Positions 1 through 11,789 are shown, counted from the stretch's first letter. The stretch: 64,000 nt of DNA from Okapia johnstoni (GCA_024291935.2 CM044307.1:99639461-99703460); one strand, 5' to 3'. The notes: a model not told the origin generated them from the letters alone. Translations and numbers: made by a program.

Positions 1-376
1 GATGCTTTTGAACTGTGGTGTTGGAGAAGACTCTTGAGAGTCCCTTGGACTGCAAGGAGATCCAACCAGTCCATCTTAAAGGAAATCAGCCCCGAATATT
101 CATTGGAAGGACTGATGCTGAGGCTGAAACTCCAATACTTTGGTCACCTGATGTGAAGAACTGACTCAATTGAAGACTCTGATGCTGGGAAAGGTTGAAG
201 GCAGGAGAAGAAGGGGATGACAGGTGATGAGATGGTTGGATGGCATCACCGACTCAATGGACATGAGTTTGAGTAAATTCCAGGAGTTGGTTATGGACAG
301 GGAAGCCTGGCGTGCTGCAGTCCGTGGGGTCACAAAGAGTCAGACATGACTGAGGGACTAAACTGAACTGAACTGA
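1..376 (+). mobile_element. BovB (RTE) LINE, 3' end, cut by window edge
   Basis: The sequence matches the 3' end of the BovB ORF ([14 protein letters not shown] residues, then the RRRG/MRWLDGI region) and runs into the family's ACTGA repeats at 361-376. The start lies outside the window, so the 5' limit and target-site duplication cannot be judged. The frame is broken by several substitutions, so this is a dead fragment. Confidence 0.93.
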
Positions 377-829
377 ATCAAATAGGTTTGTTGGGGGAGT
401 GTGTAATTTCCTCAGTTCCGTCCTGCTGCAGCAAAAATTTGAAGAGGTGAACCAGTGTTACCGTTCTGTTACAGCTCAGTTTTATTTGGTAAGCAAAGGA
501 AAATACATCTTTGAGTTGTGAGGGTGGGCCAAACCCAAAAGATGCGAAGAGAAGAGGCTCGATTTTGGCTCCTCTTTTTATGTTTTTGCTCCTTCCCCTG
601 AGCCTGCCCTATGTAAATTGGGCTAGCCAGGAGGGCTGTTTGTTTCACCTGAGGTTTTCACTCTGGTCCTCGGACCTTCCTTTCTTCTATTTTCAGGGGC
701 TTTTCCCGTTCTTTGTCTTTTAGCCACCACTATTTTGGACTCCTTTTTTCCTATACCAACTACCTAACAGGTTAAAAGTCAATAATTTATTGTGAAATAA
801 TTACTTTCTCTGTTCTTTTGTGTTTCATG
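377..829. other. Unclassified sequence, no gene recognised
   Basis: This is a single-copy-looking stretch between a BovB tail and a minus-strand L1. A 70-codon open frame at 511-723 has no recognisable domain and is no longer than chance allows. No repeat family was recognised. Confidence 0.5.
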
Positions 830-909
830 TTTTTTTTTTAATTTTACTGAAGTATAGTTGACTTACCTTGTTGTATTTAATTTCTGCTGTACAGCAAAGT
901 GACGAAATT

Positions 910-941
<32 letters not shown>

Positions 942-942
942 T
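910..942. repeat. (TA)n microsatellite
   Basis: A pure TA dinucleotide run of about 30 bases inside the 3'UTR of the minus-strand L1. Likely length-polymorphic. Confidence 0.9.
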
Positions 943-1604
943 CTTTTCCATTATTGTTTATCACAGGATATTGAATATAGTTCCCTGTGACATTGCTGCT
1001 TATCATTCTTATAAATAATACTTTGCATCTGCTAATCTCAAACTCCCAATCCTTCCCTTCCCATTCTCTCTTTCCCTTAGGCAACCACAAATCTGTTTTC
1101 TATGTCTGAGAGTCCGTTTCTCTTTCATTGATATGTTCATTTGTGTCATAGTTTAGATTCCACATTTAAGTGATATCATATGCTACTTGTCTCTTTCTGA
1201 CTTATTTCACTTAGTGTGATCATCTTAATTGCATCTGTGCTGCTGCAAACGACATATTTCATGCTTTTTTGATGGTTAGTGTTCTATTCTGTGTGTTCCA
1301 CATCTTATCTATTGATGAACATTCAGGTCATTTCTATGTCTCGGCTATTGTAGATGGTGCTGCTAAGAACATAGCAGTACATGTATCTTTTCCAATCATA
1401 GTTTTAATCTGAGTATATGTGTGGGAGTGGGATTTCTGGATCCTATGGCAATTCTATTTTATTTTTTTTCAGGAAACTATGTAGTTTTCCATAGTGCCTC
1501 ACCAATTTACATTCCCACTAACAGTGTAAGATGGTTCCCTTTTCTCTACACCCTCTCTAGCATTTATTACTTACAGACTTTTTAATGATGACTATTATAA
1601 CTGG

Positions 1605-1810
1605 GGGCTTCCCTGGTGGTTCAGATGGTAAAGAATCTGCCTGCAATGCGGGAGACCGCGGTTCATTCCCTGGGTTGGAAAGATCCTCTGGAGGAGGGCA
1701 TGGCAACCCACTTCAGTCTTCTTGCCTGGAGAATCCCCATGGAGCCTGGGAGGCTGCAGTCCATGGGGTTGCAAAGAGTTGGACACAACTGAGTGACTAA
1801 GCATACACGC
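1605..1810 (+). mobile_element. Bov-tA SINE in L1
   Basis: Full-length tRNA-Glu-derived head (CTTCCCTGGTGG-type start) followed by the BovB-like tail ending near GACACAACTGAGTGACTA. It interrupts L1 ORF2 and is flanked by 11-bp direct repeats with one mismatch (ATTATAACTGG at 1594-1604, ATTATAATTGG at 1811-1821), which are its target-site duplication. Confidence 0.93.
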
Positions 1811-2530
1811 ATTATAATTGGTGTGAGGTTGTACCTCATTGTAGTCTTGATTTGCATTTCTCTGATAATTAGTAATGATGAGTTTCTTTTCATGTGCCTA
1901 TTGGCTATCTGTATGTCTTCTTTGGAGAAATGTCTAAGTATTCTTTTTGACTGGGTTGTCTGTTATTTTTGATATTGAATTGTAGGAGCTGTTTGTATAT
2001 ATTTGACATTAAGCCCCTGTTGGTCACATCATTTGCAAATATTTTCTCCCAGTTCGTAGTTTTTGTTTATTTGTTTTGTTTTCTTTATGGTTTCATTTTC
2101 TCTGTAAAAGCTTAAGAATTTAATTAGGTCTCATTTATTTATTTTTGCTTTTAATTATATTGCCTTGTGAGACTGACCTAAAAAAACACTGATACTATTT
2201 ATGTCAGAGAATGTTTTGCCTATGTTCTCTTCTAGGAGTAAGAGTTTTTATGGTGCCATGTCTCATGCCTAAGTATTTAAGCCATTTTGAGAGGGCTTTT
2301 TTTTGTTTTTGTTGTATATTTTGTAAGAGTGTGTTCTAACTTCATTGATTTACAGGTAGCTGTCCAAATTTCCCAACACCACCTGCTGAAGAGACTGTCT
2401 TTTTCCCATTGTTTATCCTTGTCGCCTTGGTCAAAGATTAATTATCCATAGATACATGGGTTTATTTCTGGCTCTCTTTTCTGTTCCATTTATTTGTATG
2501 TATGTTTTTGTGCAATACCATGCTGTTTGG

Positions 2531-2717
2531 GGGCTTCCCAGGTAGTACTCTTGGTAAAGAACCTGCCTATCAATGCAGGAACTGAAAGAGATATGAATTT
2601 GATCCCTGGGTCAAGATGATCCCCTGGAGGTAGAAATGGCAACCCACTTCAGTATTCTTGCCTGGAGAATCCCATGGACAGAAGAGCCTGGTAAGCTGTG
2701 GTCCATAGGGTTGTATG
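2531..2717 (+). mobile_element. Bov-tA SINE, diverged
   Basis: The Bov-tA head and body are recognisable (CTTCCCAGGTAG start, CAACCCACTTCAG core), but the distal tail is lost after GGTCCATAGGGTTG. It lies directly at the truncated 5' end of the neighbouring L1. No clear target-site duplication was found. Confidence 0.85.
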
Positions 2718-2940
2718 CAATTGTATTTTTTAATATTTAGTGCTGATGATACATTGCTCGTTCTTATATAAATATATTTTTGTACAAATGTGAATAATTT
2801 TGTGAGATAGATTCCTGTTAATCATAGAATATACTCCTTTCTAATTGTTATTGACATTTTATCCCTCAAACAAGCAGTATGGATATAAAAATCTTTGCAA
2901 ATGTACAAGCAAATGTATGTGTGAAGCGGTTGACCACAGT

Positions 2941-3048
2941 GTTGTGTTAGTCACTCAGTTGTGTTTGACTCTTTGCAACCCCATGAACTGTAGCCTGCCA
3001 GGATCCTCTGTCTATAGGATTCTCCAGGCAAGAATACTGGAGCTGACC
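2941..3048 (-). mobile_element. Bov-tA SINE, 3' half, minus strand
   Basis: Reverse complement of the SINE tail and core (TCACTCAGTTGTGTTTGACT through CAAGAATACTGGA). The tRNA-derived head is missing, as expected of a 5'-truncated copy. Confidence 0.85.
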
Positions 3049-3728
3049 ACAAGTTCTTTGCTTGTTGTTATTTTGACAATAAGGATTTAAGTATACAAGC
3101 CTAACGTTTTAAGTACCAAAAAAAAAGAAATCCCTCTCTGAAATCTGAAGCAATGAACAAGTATTGCCTATAGTTAAAACATGACAGACTTTTTTTTTTC
3201 TTTCAGTCCTCATTCCACTAAAATATACATATGCCAATTGCAGTTGAGTTTGGTAGTGCAGTTGTGGTAACTCTAATAAGAACGACAAACCCACATATGT
3301 CCAAGGCATGATCAAATAATAAGAATATGTGAAGTTGGCCACAATTAATACAATTGGTAACCTGAACAGGAAGAATCATATACCTAATATAAGAAGGGCA
3401 TTCACATTTAATTTAGTTTATTTTTGTTTAATATTATAGTAACTTTCATATTAATATTCCAAATTCATGTTATTTAATATATATATTTTAATTTATGCAC
3501 ATCAAATCATGTAGGTCTATGAGGCAGATTCTACCAGCATGATGCTAGTTTTGACTTGGTTCCTAATGGTGATGCTTGGGGTCCAAACTGGGTCTGATTG
3601 GATAACTCCCACACTATTACAGTATCTCAATCTGAAAGACCCTTGGCACTTAGAGAGAAAGGAGATTCTAGAAGTCTTCTTCTATATCTGCAAAAGAATA
3701 ATATAATCTTTTCTGAATGCCTAGTATG
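3049..3728. other. Unclassified AT-rich sequence
   Basis: No repeat family or gene was recognised. The two minus-strand open frames (3109-3342 and the left part of 3627-3944) lack domains. The second is an antisense shadow of the adjacent BovB. Confidence 0.45.
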
Positions 3729-4264
3729 AAGGAAGGTTATGGCCAACCTAGATAGCATATTTAAAAGCAGAGACATTACTTTGCCAACAAAAGTCCATCT
3801 AGTCAAGGCTATGGTTTTTCCAGTGGTCATGTATGGATGTGAGAGTGGGACGGTGAAGAAATATGAGCGCCGAAGAATTGATGCTTTTGAACTGTGGTGT
3901 TGGAGAAGACTCTTGAGACTCCCTTGGACTGCAGGGAGATCCAATCAATCCATCCTAAAGGAGATCAGTCCTGGGTGTTCATTGGAAGGACTGATGTTGA
4001 AGCTGAAACTCCAATACTTTGGCCACCTCATGCGAAGAGATGACTCATAGGAAAAGACCCTAATTCTGGGAAGGATTGGGAGTGGGAGGAGAAGGGGATG
4101 ACAGAGAATGAGATGGTTGGATGGCATCACTGACTCGATGGACATGGGTTTGGGTAGACTCCGGGAGTTGGTGATGGACAGGAAGACCTGGTGTGCTGCA
4201 ATTCATGGGGTAGCAAAGAGTCGGCCACGACTGAGCGACTGAACTGAACTGAACTGAACTGAAC
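3729..4264 (+). mobile_element. BovB LINE, 5'-truncated 3' end
   Basis: Begins within the BovB ORF at the [18 protein letters not shown] region. The frame stays open for about 100 codons (3739-4050), covering the [14 protein letters not shown] and [10 protein letters not shown] segments, then meets a stop at 4048-4050. It ends in ACTGA repeats at 4241-4265. A tandem second copy of the tail follows directly. Confidence 0.93.
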
Positions 4265-4391
4265 TGACTCGATGGACATGGGTTTGGGTAAACTCCGGGA
4301 GTTGGTGATGGACAGGGAGGCCTGGCGTGCTCCAATTCATGGGGTCGCAAAGAGTCGGACATGACTGAGCAACTGAACTGAACTGAACTGA
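4265..4391 (+). repeat. Tandem second copy of BovB 3' tail
   Basis: The segment from TGACTCGATG to the ACTGA repeats occurs at 4131-4264 and again at 4265-4391, a 134-bp head-to-tail duplication of the BovB end. The copies differ by a few substitutions. The junction lies within the ACTGA repeat, so slippage or unequal exchange at the short repeat is a simple explanation. Confidence 0.9.
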
Positions 4392-5064
4392 GTACGTGTC
4401 TTACATATTTTATATTTATTAAACAGTGTAATTAAAATGTGTTTATTGCTTTGTAAGTTATAATCAAAATTCTATAGTTCAGAAATTGAAGAGGCCTACA
4501 TTAGCAAGTTCCTCCAAGTTTACATGCAGTAAATGTCAGAGTAAGTCTCCAGCTTAAATTTAACAGAAGATCTAATGCCCTTAGTAAGATATCATGGTTA
4601 TTTCTATGAGTACCTGAACAGCAGAGTGAAATTCTGTAGAGAAATTCTAGATTATATTCCAAAGCTTCTCTGCATTGAATGTTTAGGTATCGGGAAATTA
4701 AAAAACCAAAGTGGTTCAGGCCCTGTCAGCATGGGGTCACATACAACTGACCAATAACTGCTGGGCACTGGAGTGTTTTGCAGAGCTACCGACTAGGAAA
4801 AACAAGGCACAGATAGGAAGCACTTCACGTTTAAACTGTGTGTTCCTTTGGAAAGTGAGAAATAACAACCAAGTTACTAGGAATACAACAGTGATCATGT
4901 ATACCTGAGAATGTCACAGTCCTTCTGAAAGGGCAGTTGTAGAATTTTGTAGACGTTACTAGTGATTAGTTTATTTCATGAATAATAAAAGTTAAATGGA
5001 TTCTACTTAGCTCAATAAAGCAACCAAAACTTAAATTGGAGAAAACAAACATCTAAGTAACTTT
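4392..5064. other. Unclassified sequence
   Basis: AT-rich DNA between a BovB and a SINE. Short open frames at 4575-4757 and 4711-4908 show no domain, signal peptide or codon bias that I can see. No repeat was recognised. Confidence 0.45.
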
Positions 5065-5076
5065 AAACATGTCTAA

Positions 5077-5376
5077 TGGGCTTCCCTGGTAGCTCAGCTG
5101 GCAAAGAATCTACCTGCAATGCAAGAGACACCGGTTTGGTTCCTAAATCAGGAAGATCTGCTGGAGAAGGGATAGGCTACCCACTCCAGTATTCTTGGGT
5201 TTCCCTTGTGGCTGAGCTGATAAAGAATCCACCTGCAATGTGGGATACCTGGGTTGGGAAGATTCCCTGGAGAAGGGAACAGCTACCCATACCAGCATTC
5301 TGGCCTGGAAAATTCCATGGACTGTATAGTCCATGAGTCGCAAAGAGTCAGACACAGCTGAGTGACTTTCACTTTC
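5077..5376 (+). mobile_element. Dimeric Bov-tA SINE with two tRNA-like heads
   Basis: Two SINE units are joined head to tail. A first unit lacking its 3' tail spans about 5078-5199. A second, tail-bearing unit spans about 5200-5376. A near-perfect 12-bp duplication surrounds the pair as a whole (AAACATGTCTAA at 5065-5076, AAATATGTCTAA at 5377-5388), so it inserted as one unit. Confidence 0.85.
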
Positions 5377-5388
5377 AAATATGTCTAA

Positions 5389-5749
5389 CTTCTTATTTAT
5401 ATCATCTAAACAACTGTGCCCCTTCTGTTTATTCCTGCTTTACAAGTCATTTTCAACTATTGATTCCCTGACATCTTTAAAGTCAACATTGTTTCTTGCT
5501 GAATGTATTCATATCACCTTTATCCTCCTATTTATCCACACGCACTTGATATCTTTCATAGCATTGAAATGAGAAGAAGCAGAAAATACCTGAAATGGTA
5601 AAAAGTAAACCAAAATTCATTTCATATGTCTTAGACTTGATATGCAATTCTCTTTTGGGCTAACCTCATCCATTTTAAATATAATCATATATTCACTTAG
5701 TATATGATATCCACAACAAACGTATATTTAGCCACTATATTATTGCTGT
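5389..5749. other. Unclassified AT-rich sequence
   Basis: No repeat family or coding signal recognised. The 63-codon frame at 5381-5572 is leucine- and isoleucine-rich, as random AT-rich frames often are. Confidence 0.4.
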
Positions 5750-5954
5750 TCAGTCACTAAGTCTTGTCTGACCCTTTTTTGACCCCTTGGTTTGTAGCCC
5801 ACCAGGTTCCTCTCTCCATGGGATTTTCCAGGCAAATATACTGGAGTGCATTGCCATTACCTTCTCCAAGGAATCGTCCAGACCCAAGGATCAAACCCAT
5901 GTCTCTGGCATTGGCAGACAGATTCTTTACCACTGCGCCACCAGGGAGGCCCCA
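5750..5954 (-). mobile_element. Bov-tA SINE, minus strand
   Basis: Reverse complement of a nearly full SINE, from the tail (TGCTGTTCAGTCACTAAGTC) to the head (CACCAGGGAGGCC). Moderately diverged. The two open frames across it are SINE-derived, not genes. Confidence 0.9.
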
Positions 5955-6744
5955 GTCACCATATGCTGACTGCTATAGCACACTATTTCTAAATCTCAGT
6001 GACTTAGTACAGGAGGGTTTATTTTCCTTTCTGTGTCATAGATTATTGTGACTTAGTTGGGAGAGGAAAGGTTATATGCCCCATGTCATTTAGGAACCTG
6101 GGCTCTTTGTGTTGATGGTCACATCATCCTGTGAGGCTTTTGAGTCCTCCAGTAGGTACATCATATCCAGGTAGCAAACCAGGAAAGACAGCATAGAAGA
6201 TGACATTAGAAAATGTATATGCCTACACTTGAAGATGACATGCATCACTTTTATTTGTAACAATCCACTGACCACAAAACTTCATCATGTAGCCTCACCT
6301 AAAAGTTCAAGAGCATTTAGAAATATAGTTTTAATGTATCCCAAGCAAGAAGCTAGAATATAGTTCAAAATTTGTCCTCACAGTCTCTGCACACATAACT
6401 ATTTAACAAATGTTTCTCAAATATCTGTTTTATTATGCTTTAATTTCAACCACCACTAACAAAGATTTAAAAAATTGTATTGAGAAAGAAGAAAGGACTC
6501 TACCCCAAAATATACAGCTATTTTTCTATATCCATTGGGAAATAACTGCTAGATTCTCTAAATATGAAAAGCAACTTCCATTGTATATTTTGTTCATTAT
6601 ATTAAAACGTATAAGATAAAATATTAAGTAAATTTTTTAAAATAATTAGAAGAATATATAAATTACGATTTATACGTGTGATAATATATTATGCAAGAGG
6701 TTTAAAAAAATAATTAATGAGACATGGAAATTCACCTGATATAT
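5955..6744. other. Unclassified AT-rich sequence
   Basis: No gene or confidently assigned repeat. Several short frames have no domain. Confidence 0.4.
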
Positions 6745-7640
6745 TTTTAACAGCTTTATTGAGATATAACTGATATGCAGTATACCATATATACAAAAGT
6801 GTATAGATTGATAAATTTTTATATTTGTGTGTATCCATAAAACCACCACTAGAATCAACACACAGACAAATCAGTCATTCAAAAAATTTTCCCTTGGTCA
6901 TTTGTAATCCTCGCCCACTAGAGCCCAACTCAGAGTAACCACTTATCTGCTTTCTAGCACTGTAGTTTCCATTTTATATGGTTTGTGTAAATGGAATTCT
7001 GGAGGGATGTATTCTTTGCTTGCTTTCACTTAGCTTAGCTATTTCAAGATTAGGGCATGTCTGAGTGTGTATCATATGTAGTTCATTCTTTTTTTTTACT
7101 GCTGAGCGACATTCCATTATGTGTACATACCCCAGTTTATCTATTATTCATCTATTGATGGACATCAGAATTGTTTCCAGTTGGCGACTATGAATATTCA
7201 TGTACAAATCTTTGTATGGGCTTAGGCTTTTTTTTTTTTCCTCTCTCTTGAGTAAATACCTAGGAATGGAAGGGCTGGACCATATGGTAGGTGTTATGTG
7301 TAACTTTTTAAATGAAATTTGCAAATGACTTTTCAAAGTGATTGTAGCATCTGATATTGCTGTAAGCAGTTTATGAATTTCCAGTTCACTCATATCCTCA
7401 TTAACTTTGGGTTTAATCAACCTTTTTAGTTTTAGCATCACTAGTAAGTTTGGCTTGGTAAATCTCAGTGTGATTTTGGGGTCACAAAAGTATCACGCAC
7501 GACTTAGCAACTAAACAACAACAAAAGACTAATAATGTTGAGTATCTTCTGTGTTTGCATATGCTATCTGCATGTCTTCTTAGATAGTATCTCTATTCAA
7601 ATATCATGTCTATTTTTCAGTTGAGTTTTGAGAGGTGGCC
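6745..7640 (-). mobile_element. Old L1 3' end, minus strand
   Basis: On the minus strand this reads as L1 3'UTR and the end of ORF2: the TGAATATTCATG region, then GATGTTGAGTATCTTCT-like ORF2 sequence. It is heavily diverged with indels, consistent with an L1M/L1PA-era mammalian subfamily. A short ruminant retroposon tail interrupts it at about 7478-7523. Confidence 0.75.
7478..7523 (+). mobile_element. Bov-tA/BovB 3'-tail remnant
   Basis: About 45 bases resembling the shared Bov-tA/BovB end (GTCACAAAAGTATCACGCAC, then ACTTAGCAACTAAACAACAA) lie inside the old L1. The surrounding L1 appears to have lost a few bases at the site. Confidence 0.7.
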
Positions 7641-8274
7641 CGTTCCTCTGATCCCTCAGTAGTAGTTCTACTCTCTCTAATAGAGAAGATGGCTCAACAC
7701 CCAGGACTTGTGCTCTCTGGTTCCATGTTGGCAGCAGCAGCCCTGCACACCTCTGAGCTGTATTTAGCATTGTCCTTTTGTTTTCTTGGAGGTTAACAGG
7801 TGTTCACAGCTGAGTGGCTCTCTTGGCCCATATTCTGCCTGTAAAGTTCTAGAATTCCCAAACTCATTTCCATGTCTTCTCATCTCTGCCCCTCTTTAAT
7901 CCAATCCAGCAGTGTTTCTGCTTCAGTGGTTGATTGGTTGCATGAGTTGCATGTCTAATCTCTCCAGCAAACTTTGTGTAGTCAGACCTAGGCCCTGTTT
8001 CAGAACTTAAAACAAGAATTTAACAGTTCCTTTTAAAATTTTTCTATTCTTTCTCATATTAACTAAATGCAACAAGGAGAACCGGCTGTGTCTTCAACAC
8101 TTTGCTAGGAAATCTTAGCTGATTATCCAAGGTCATCATTTAAAATTTCACTTTCTGCTCAACAGTAGAAAATAATGCAGCTCAGATTTTTGACACTTTA
8201 CAAAGTAATAAATATCTTGATGTGTGGACAAAATGATGAAGTAGAAAAACTCTGAGCTAACCTCCTCCCATAAC
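7641..8274. other. Unclassified sequence
   Basis: Slightly more GC than its neighbours, with no recognised repeat or exon. It sits between two L1 remnants. Confidence 0.4.
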
Positions 8275-8860
8275 TTCACAATGGAATATTACTGAGCTGT
8301 TAAAAAAAAAAAAACAAACCGAAATATGTGACAATAGATGGATCTAGAGGGTTTTATGCTTAGAGGAATAAGTCAGACAGTGAAAGAAATACCACATGGT
8401 CTCATATGTAGAATCTAAAAAAAAAAACAAACAAAACAAAAATGAACTCAAAGATACGAGAACAAATGGATGGTTGTCGAAAGGGAGGGAGATAAGTTTG
8501 TATCAGGGGATTAAGAGGTGCAAACCTTCAGTATATGATAATTAAGTCACAGAGATATAATATATAGCATAAGGAATATGGTCAATTGTATTGTAATAAT
8601 GTGGAGAAGGAAATGGAAACCCACTCTAGTATTCTTGCTTAGAGAATCCCATGGACAGAAGAGCCTGGTGGTTAACAGTCTTGGAGTCACAAAGTGTCAG
8701 ACATAACTGAGCGACTAAACAACAGTTGTAATAATGATGCATGGTTTACTAGACTTGTGACCATTTCATAATGTTTGTAAATTTCACATCATTATGTCAT
8801 ATACCTGAAACTAACATAATATTGTACATCAACTGTGTTTTAAGTTTTAAATTAATATTC
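8275..8860 (+). mobile_element. Old L1 3' end, plus strand
   Basis: Begins at the ORF2 terminus (ACAATGGAATATTACTGAGC) and continues through 3'UTR (GAATAAGTCAGACAGTGAAA, CATATACCTGAAACTAACAT). Two A-runs interrupt it. A 5'-truncated Bov-tA sits inside at 8602-8725 and splits the element. Confidence 0.85.
8602..8725 (+). mobile_element. 5'-truncated Bov-tA SINE in L1
   Basis: Contains only the core and tail of the SINE (GGAGAAGGAAATGGAAACCC to GAGCGACTAAACAACA). A perfect 11-bp target-site duplication, TTGTAATAATG, lies at 8591-8601 and 8726-8736. Confidence 0.93.
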
Positions 8861-8925
8861 TATTATACATAAATATATTTATTATAGGATTAATGTTTCA
8901 ATTAATATATCTTTCTATATATTTA

Positions 8926-9145
8926 GGCTTTCCTGGTGGCTCAGCTACTAAAGACTCTGCCTGCAATGCAGGAGACCCTGGTTCCATTCCTGGGTTGGGA
9001 AGATGCACTGAATAAGGGATAGGCTATCCATGCCAGTATTTTGGCCTGGAGAATTCCATGGACAGAGGAGCCTGGCAGGCTGGCAGGCTACAGTCCATGG
9101 TGTTGCAGACTTGGACATGACTGAGCAACTTTCATTTCATTTCAC
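8926..9145 (+). mobile_element. Bov-tA SINE, full length
   Basis: Complete head-to-tail SINE flanked by a perfect 13-bp duplication, TTCTATATATTTA (8913-8925 and 9146-9158). It contains a small internal duplication, GGCAGGCTGGCAGGCT, near 9082-9097. Confidence 0.94.
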
Positions 9146-9344
9146 TTCTATATATTTAAATATACATATTTAATACATAGACATCATTATACTGATTATG
9201 AATTTATTTTTTTGTTAATACATTTCGGACAGCCTATTTTAATACACATATACATGCACATAATTATTTTTAATGTCACATGTTATTTTTTAACATACTG
9301 TAAGTATATTATATTTTACAATATTTAGTTTCACATTCTTCTGC

Positions 9345-9550
9345 ATCCTCTAATAGTTGTATAATCTTAGGGCCAGTTACTTAACTTTTCTGTACCCCAG
9401 TTTCCCTATTCACAAAAAAAAAAAAAAAACTGACAGTGATAAAATATCTCCCTCATAGGTTTATTATAAGAATTGAGTTATAACCCATGTGAAGCCATTG
9501 GAGCAATATATGGCAGAGAGTAAGCATTAAATAGTTATTGCCTATTATTA
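9345..9550 (+). mobile_element. MIR SINE
   Basis: Ancient mammalian MIR. The conserved core is recognisable (GGGCCAGTTACTTAACTTTT, CCCAGTTTCCCTATTC), followed by TTATAAGAATTGAG and a GTAAGCATTAAATAG-type end. An A-run of about 17 bases at 9413-9429 interrupts the body. Confidence 0.85.
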
Positions 9551-11154
9551 CTTCCAAGATTCCGTGCCAGTTCTTATGCCTGTGATCAGAACTCCTGGTC
9601 AGGAACCATTGTTTTGGCATTCTTAGGAGTAAGGTATTCCTTCTACACAGAGTCTTTCTGCTCTTGTTAAGTCCTCATTTATCCAGCGCTTTAGCCCATC
9701 ACTCAGGTAATCATAAAATTTACCACTGACAATGTGGAAAAGCAATTCTGGATTATATGGCGGTCAGTTTTCACTGTCCTAGTATTTTCCTCTTCAACTG
9801 CTGACTGCCAGGCCCTACTCTACATGGCACCCTCTGAAATTGATAGTTTGACATATTGCCCAGAAATATCCTTCTGTAAAGTAGCTATGCCACTTCACAG
9901 TGGCCTTGATAGTCAACCCTGTAATATGCCATCCTAAAAGGTCTCCATTTTCAAAGTAGCAAAAATAAATTTTAGTTAAAAAAAATGTTTTTAATTCATG
10001 TTCTTTTTTTTTTAAGAGAAGGAGTAAATGACTGACATGAGATCAAAGAGTGTCAGATCAGTAAATTCCCAGAAGGTAGTGAACCATTGCTTTGAAGTGC
10101 AGGATAGGATAAAATGTATTCTCATTTAAAATGTATTAATGAAAAATTGATTAATCATTAAATTCATCAATTTAAGTCATCAATTTTCAACCAAATAAGC
10201 TGTTGGTGAAACAGAACTCTATACTTTTAAGCATAATATGATAACTTCATCAGTAATCTAGACGTGAGTTTCTTAAATCATCCCCAGTTCAAATTCTCTA
10301 GTAAGATCTATTTGGACAGGCATAGAAAATAATTCAATATTTGTTATTTTTTAGTCACCATTTATAAAATGGTGTTTAAGTCTGTGACATAAATTTTGAG
10401 AAAACTGAATTCAAGGAATCCTCTCTCCAGTGTATTTGGTATGCTTATGTAACTGGCATCTGTTTTTAGGAAATAAAATGAAAATTTACTCTATTTTTAA
10501 AACTGGATATAGGCCAATTTAAGGTTAAAGACACAGCACACTCCTTGGCTTTTTGGACAATTTTTTTTTGAAAAGTTTGCTTTTGAGAAGGTGGATGCAT
10601 GAATATGTCTCCCTTCGCCCCACAGCAGCAGTTAAAAATCCATTCAGAGGTTTTAAGCAAAGTTCACTTGATTGTAGGTCAGTACCCAGTGGATAAATCA
10701 CAAAATTGCTTCAAATAATGTACGTGATTTGCTTTCTCCCTGCTGAGGGGAAGCTCTGAGCTGAGAAAGCATGAAGTAAGAATTGTTTCCTCACCCCTAA
10801 GGTTAATGCCCCCGTCACAGCTGAAGTCACCATCAAGGAAACACACAGAAGTAGCTTAAAATGCAACTGTTTTCATCAATCTGCCACAGGCAGCAGAAAA
10901 CAAATGATTGTGGATCCTATCTTTGTCAGCGGCAGGGCATTTGTTAAAGTAAAAAGATAAGAGAAAAGAAAGAGACAAGAAATCTCTTGGCAAAGAACAG
11001 AAGCGAAATATGCCACTAAAAGTGCAGGGCCTTCAAAAATAGTCTCTTACAATCACTGAGGTCCGTGAGGCTGGCTGAGCGTAATGTTTTGGTGAATGTG
11101 GTAGGTGTAAATGTTCCCCTTTAGAGTTTTAGGCTATTGACCCCCTGCTGCAGG
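9551..11154. other. Long unique stretch, no gene recognised
   Basis: About 1.6 kb without a confidently identified repeat, the longest such stretch in the left half. Open frames at 9734-9937 and 10466-10660 show no domain. The segment at about 10700-11110 is less AT-rich and looks the least decayed, but sequence alone does not assign it a function. Confidence 0.45.
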
Positions 11155-11640
11155 AATAATCTTTCTCAAGCACCATTTTCATCATGTCATTCCTACTCAA
11201 GGACCCTTAGGGCAGAGCACCCTGGTGCCTACCATATTAAATCCAAACTCTTCAGCCTGGTAGCCTCAGTGGTCCTCTCCAACTGATCTTTGCTTCTGTT
11301 GCACCAGCAAACACTCTTCAGTCCATTCAAGTAGATTAGCTTGCTTTCCTGTGTGTAACTTTTTCTGTTTTTAATGAAACTAGCTTTAAGTATCTGCTCC
11401 TCTTTCTCCTGCAGTCTTGGATATTCTCCTTATTTCCAAAAGTACACGCTCGCACATAGACTTCTTTTCCATGCCTGCCAAAGTCTCTGCAATTAGCTTT
11501 GAAATTGGTTTCCCTCAGGAAGTCTTCCCTGAGTAACCATAGTCCTATGCTGTTAATTTTGATTCTCTGTCCCTCTGCTCGGTTCGTACTATTTTTTCCA
11601 TATATGTTATTTTGTACTATGAATTTCACTTCTATAAGCT
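11155..11640 (+). mobile_element. L2 LINE fragment
   Basis: Diverged match to the L2 3' region. It shows the CCAAACTCTTCAGCCTGGTA segment, the TGGTCCTCTCCAAC segment and the later GGAAGTCTTCCCTGAGTAAC segment, in consensus order. The 108-codon minus-strand frame across it is fortuitous. Confidence 0.75.
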
Positions 11641-11789
11641 TGATGCCGCAAGCTAAAGTCAAAATATAACAATGGTAGCATGTTTTATGTTTGTTTTCCG
11701 AATGACTCGATCATCATTCATTCATTTTATTTACTCAATAAATATGCATTATTTAACTGCTCTGTTAGAAATACTGCTGAAGTTTGAGT

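Larger units (their letters stand above)
830..2530 (-). mobile_element. L1 LINE, 5'-truncated 3' part, minus strand
   Basis: A T-run at 831-839 is the complement of the poly(A) end. It is followed, read on the minus strand, by L1 3'UTR and the C-terminal part of ORF2. The frame is broken throughout. A Bov-tA SINE sits inside at 1605-1810, so the L1 is older than that SINE. A second SINE abuts the truncated end at 2531. Divergence suggests an older ruminant L1 subfamily. Confidence 0.88.
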
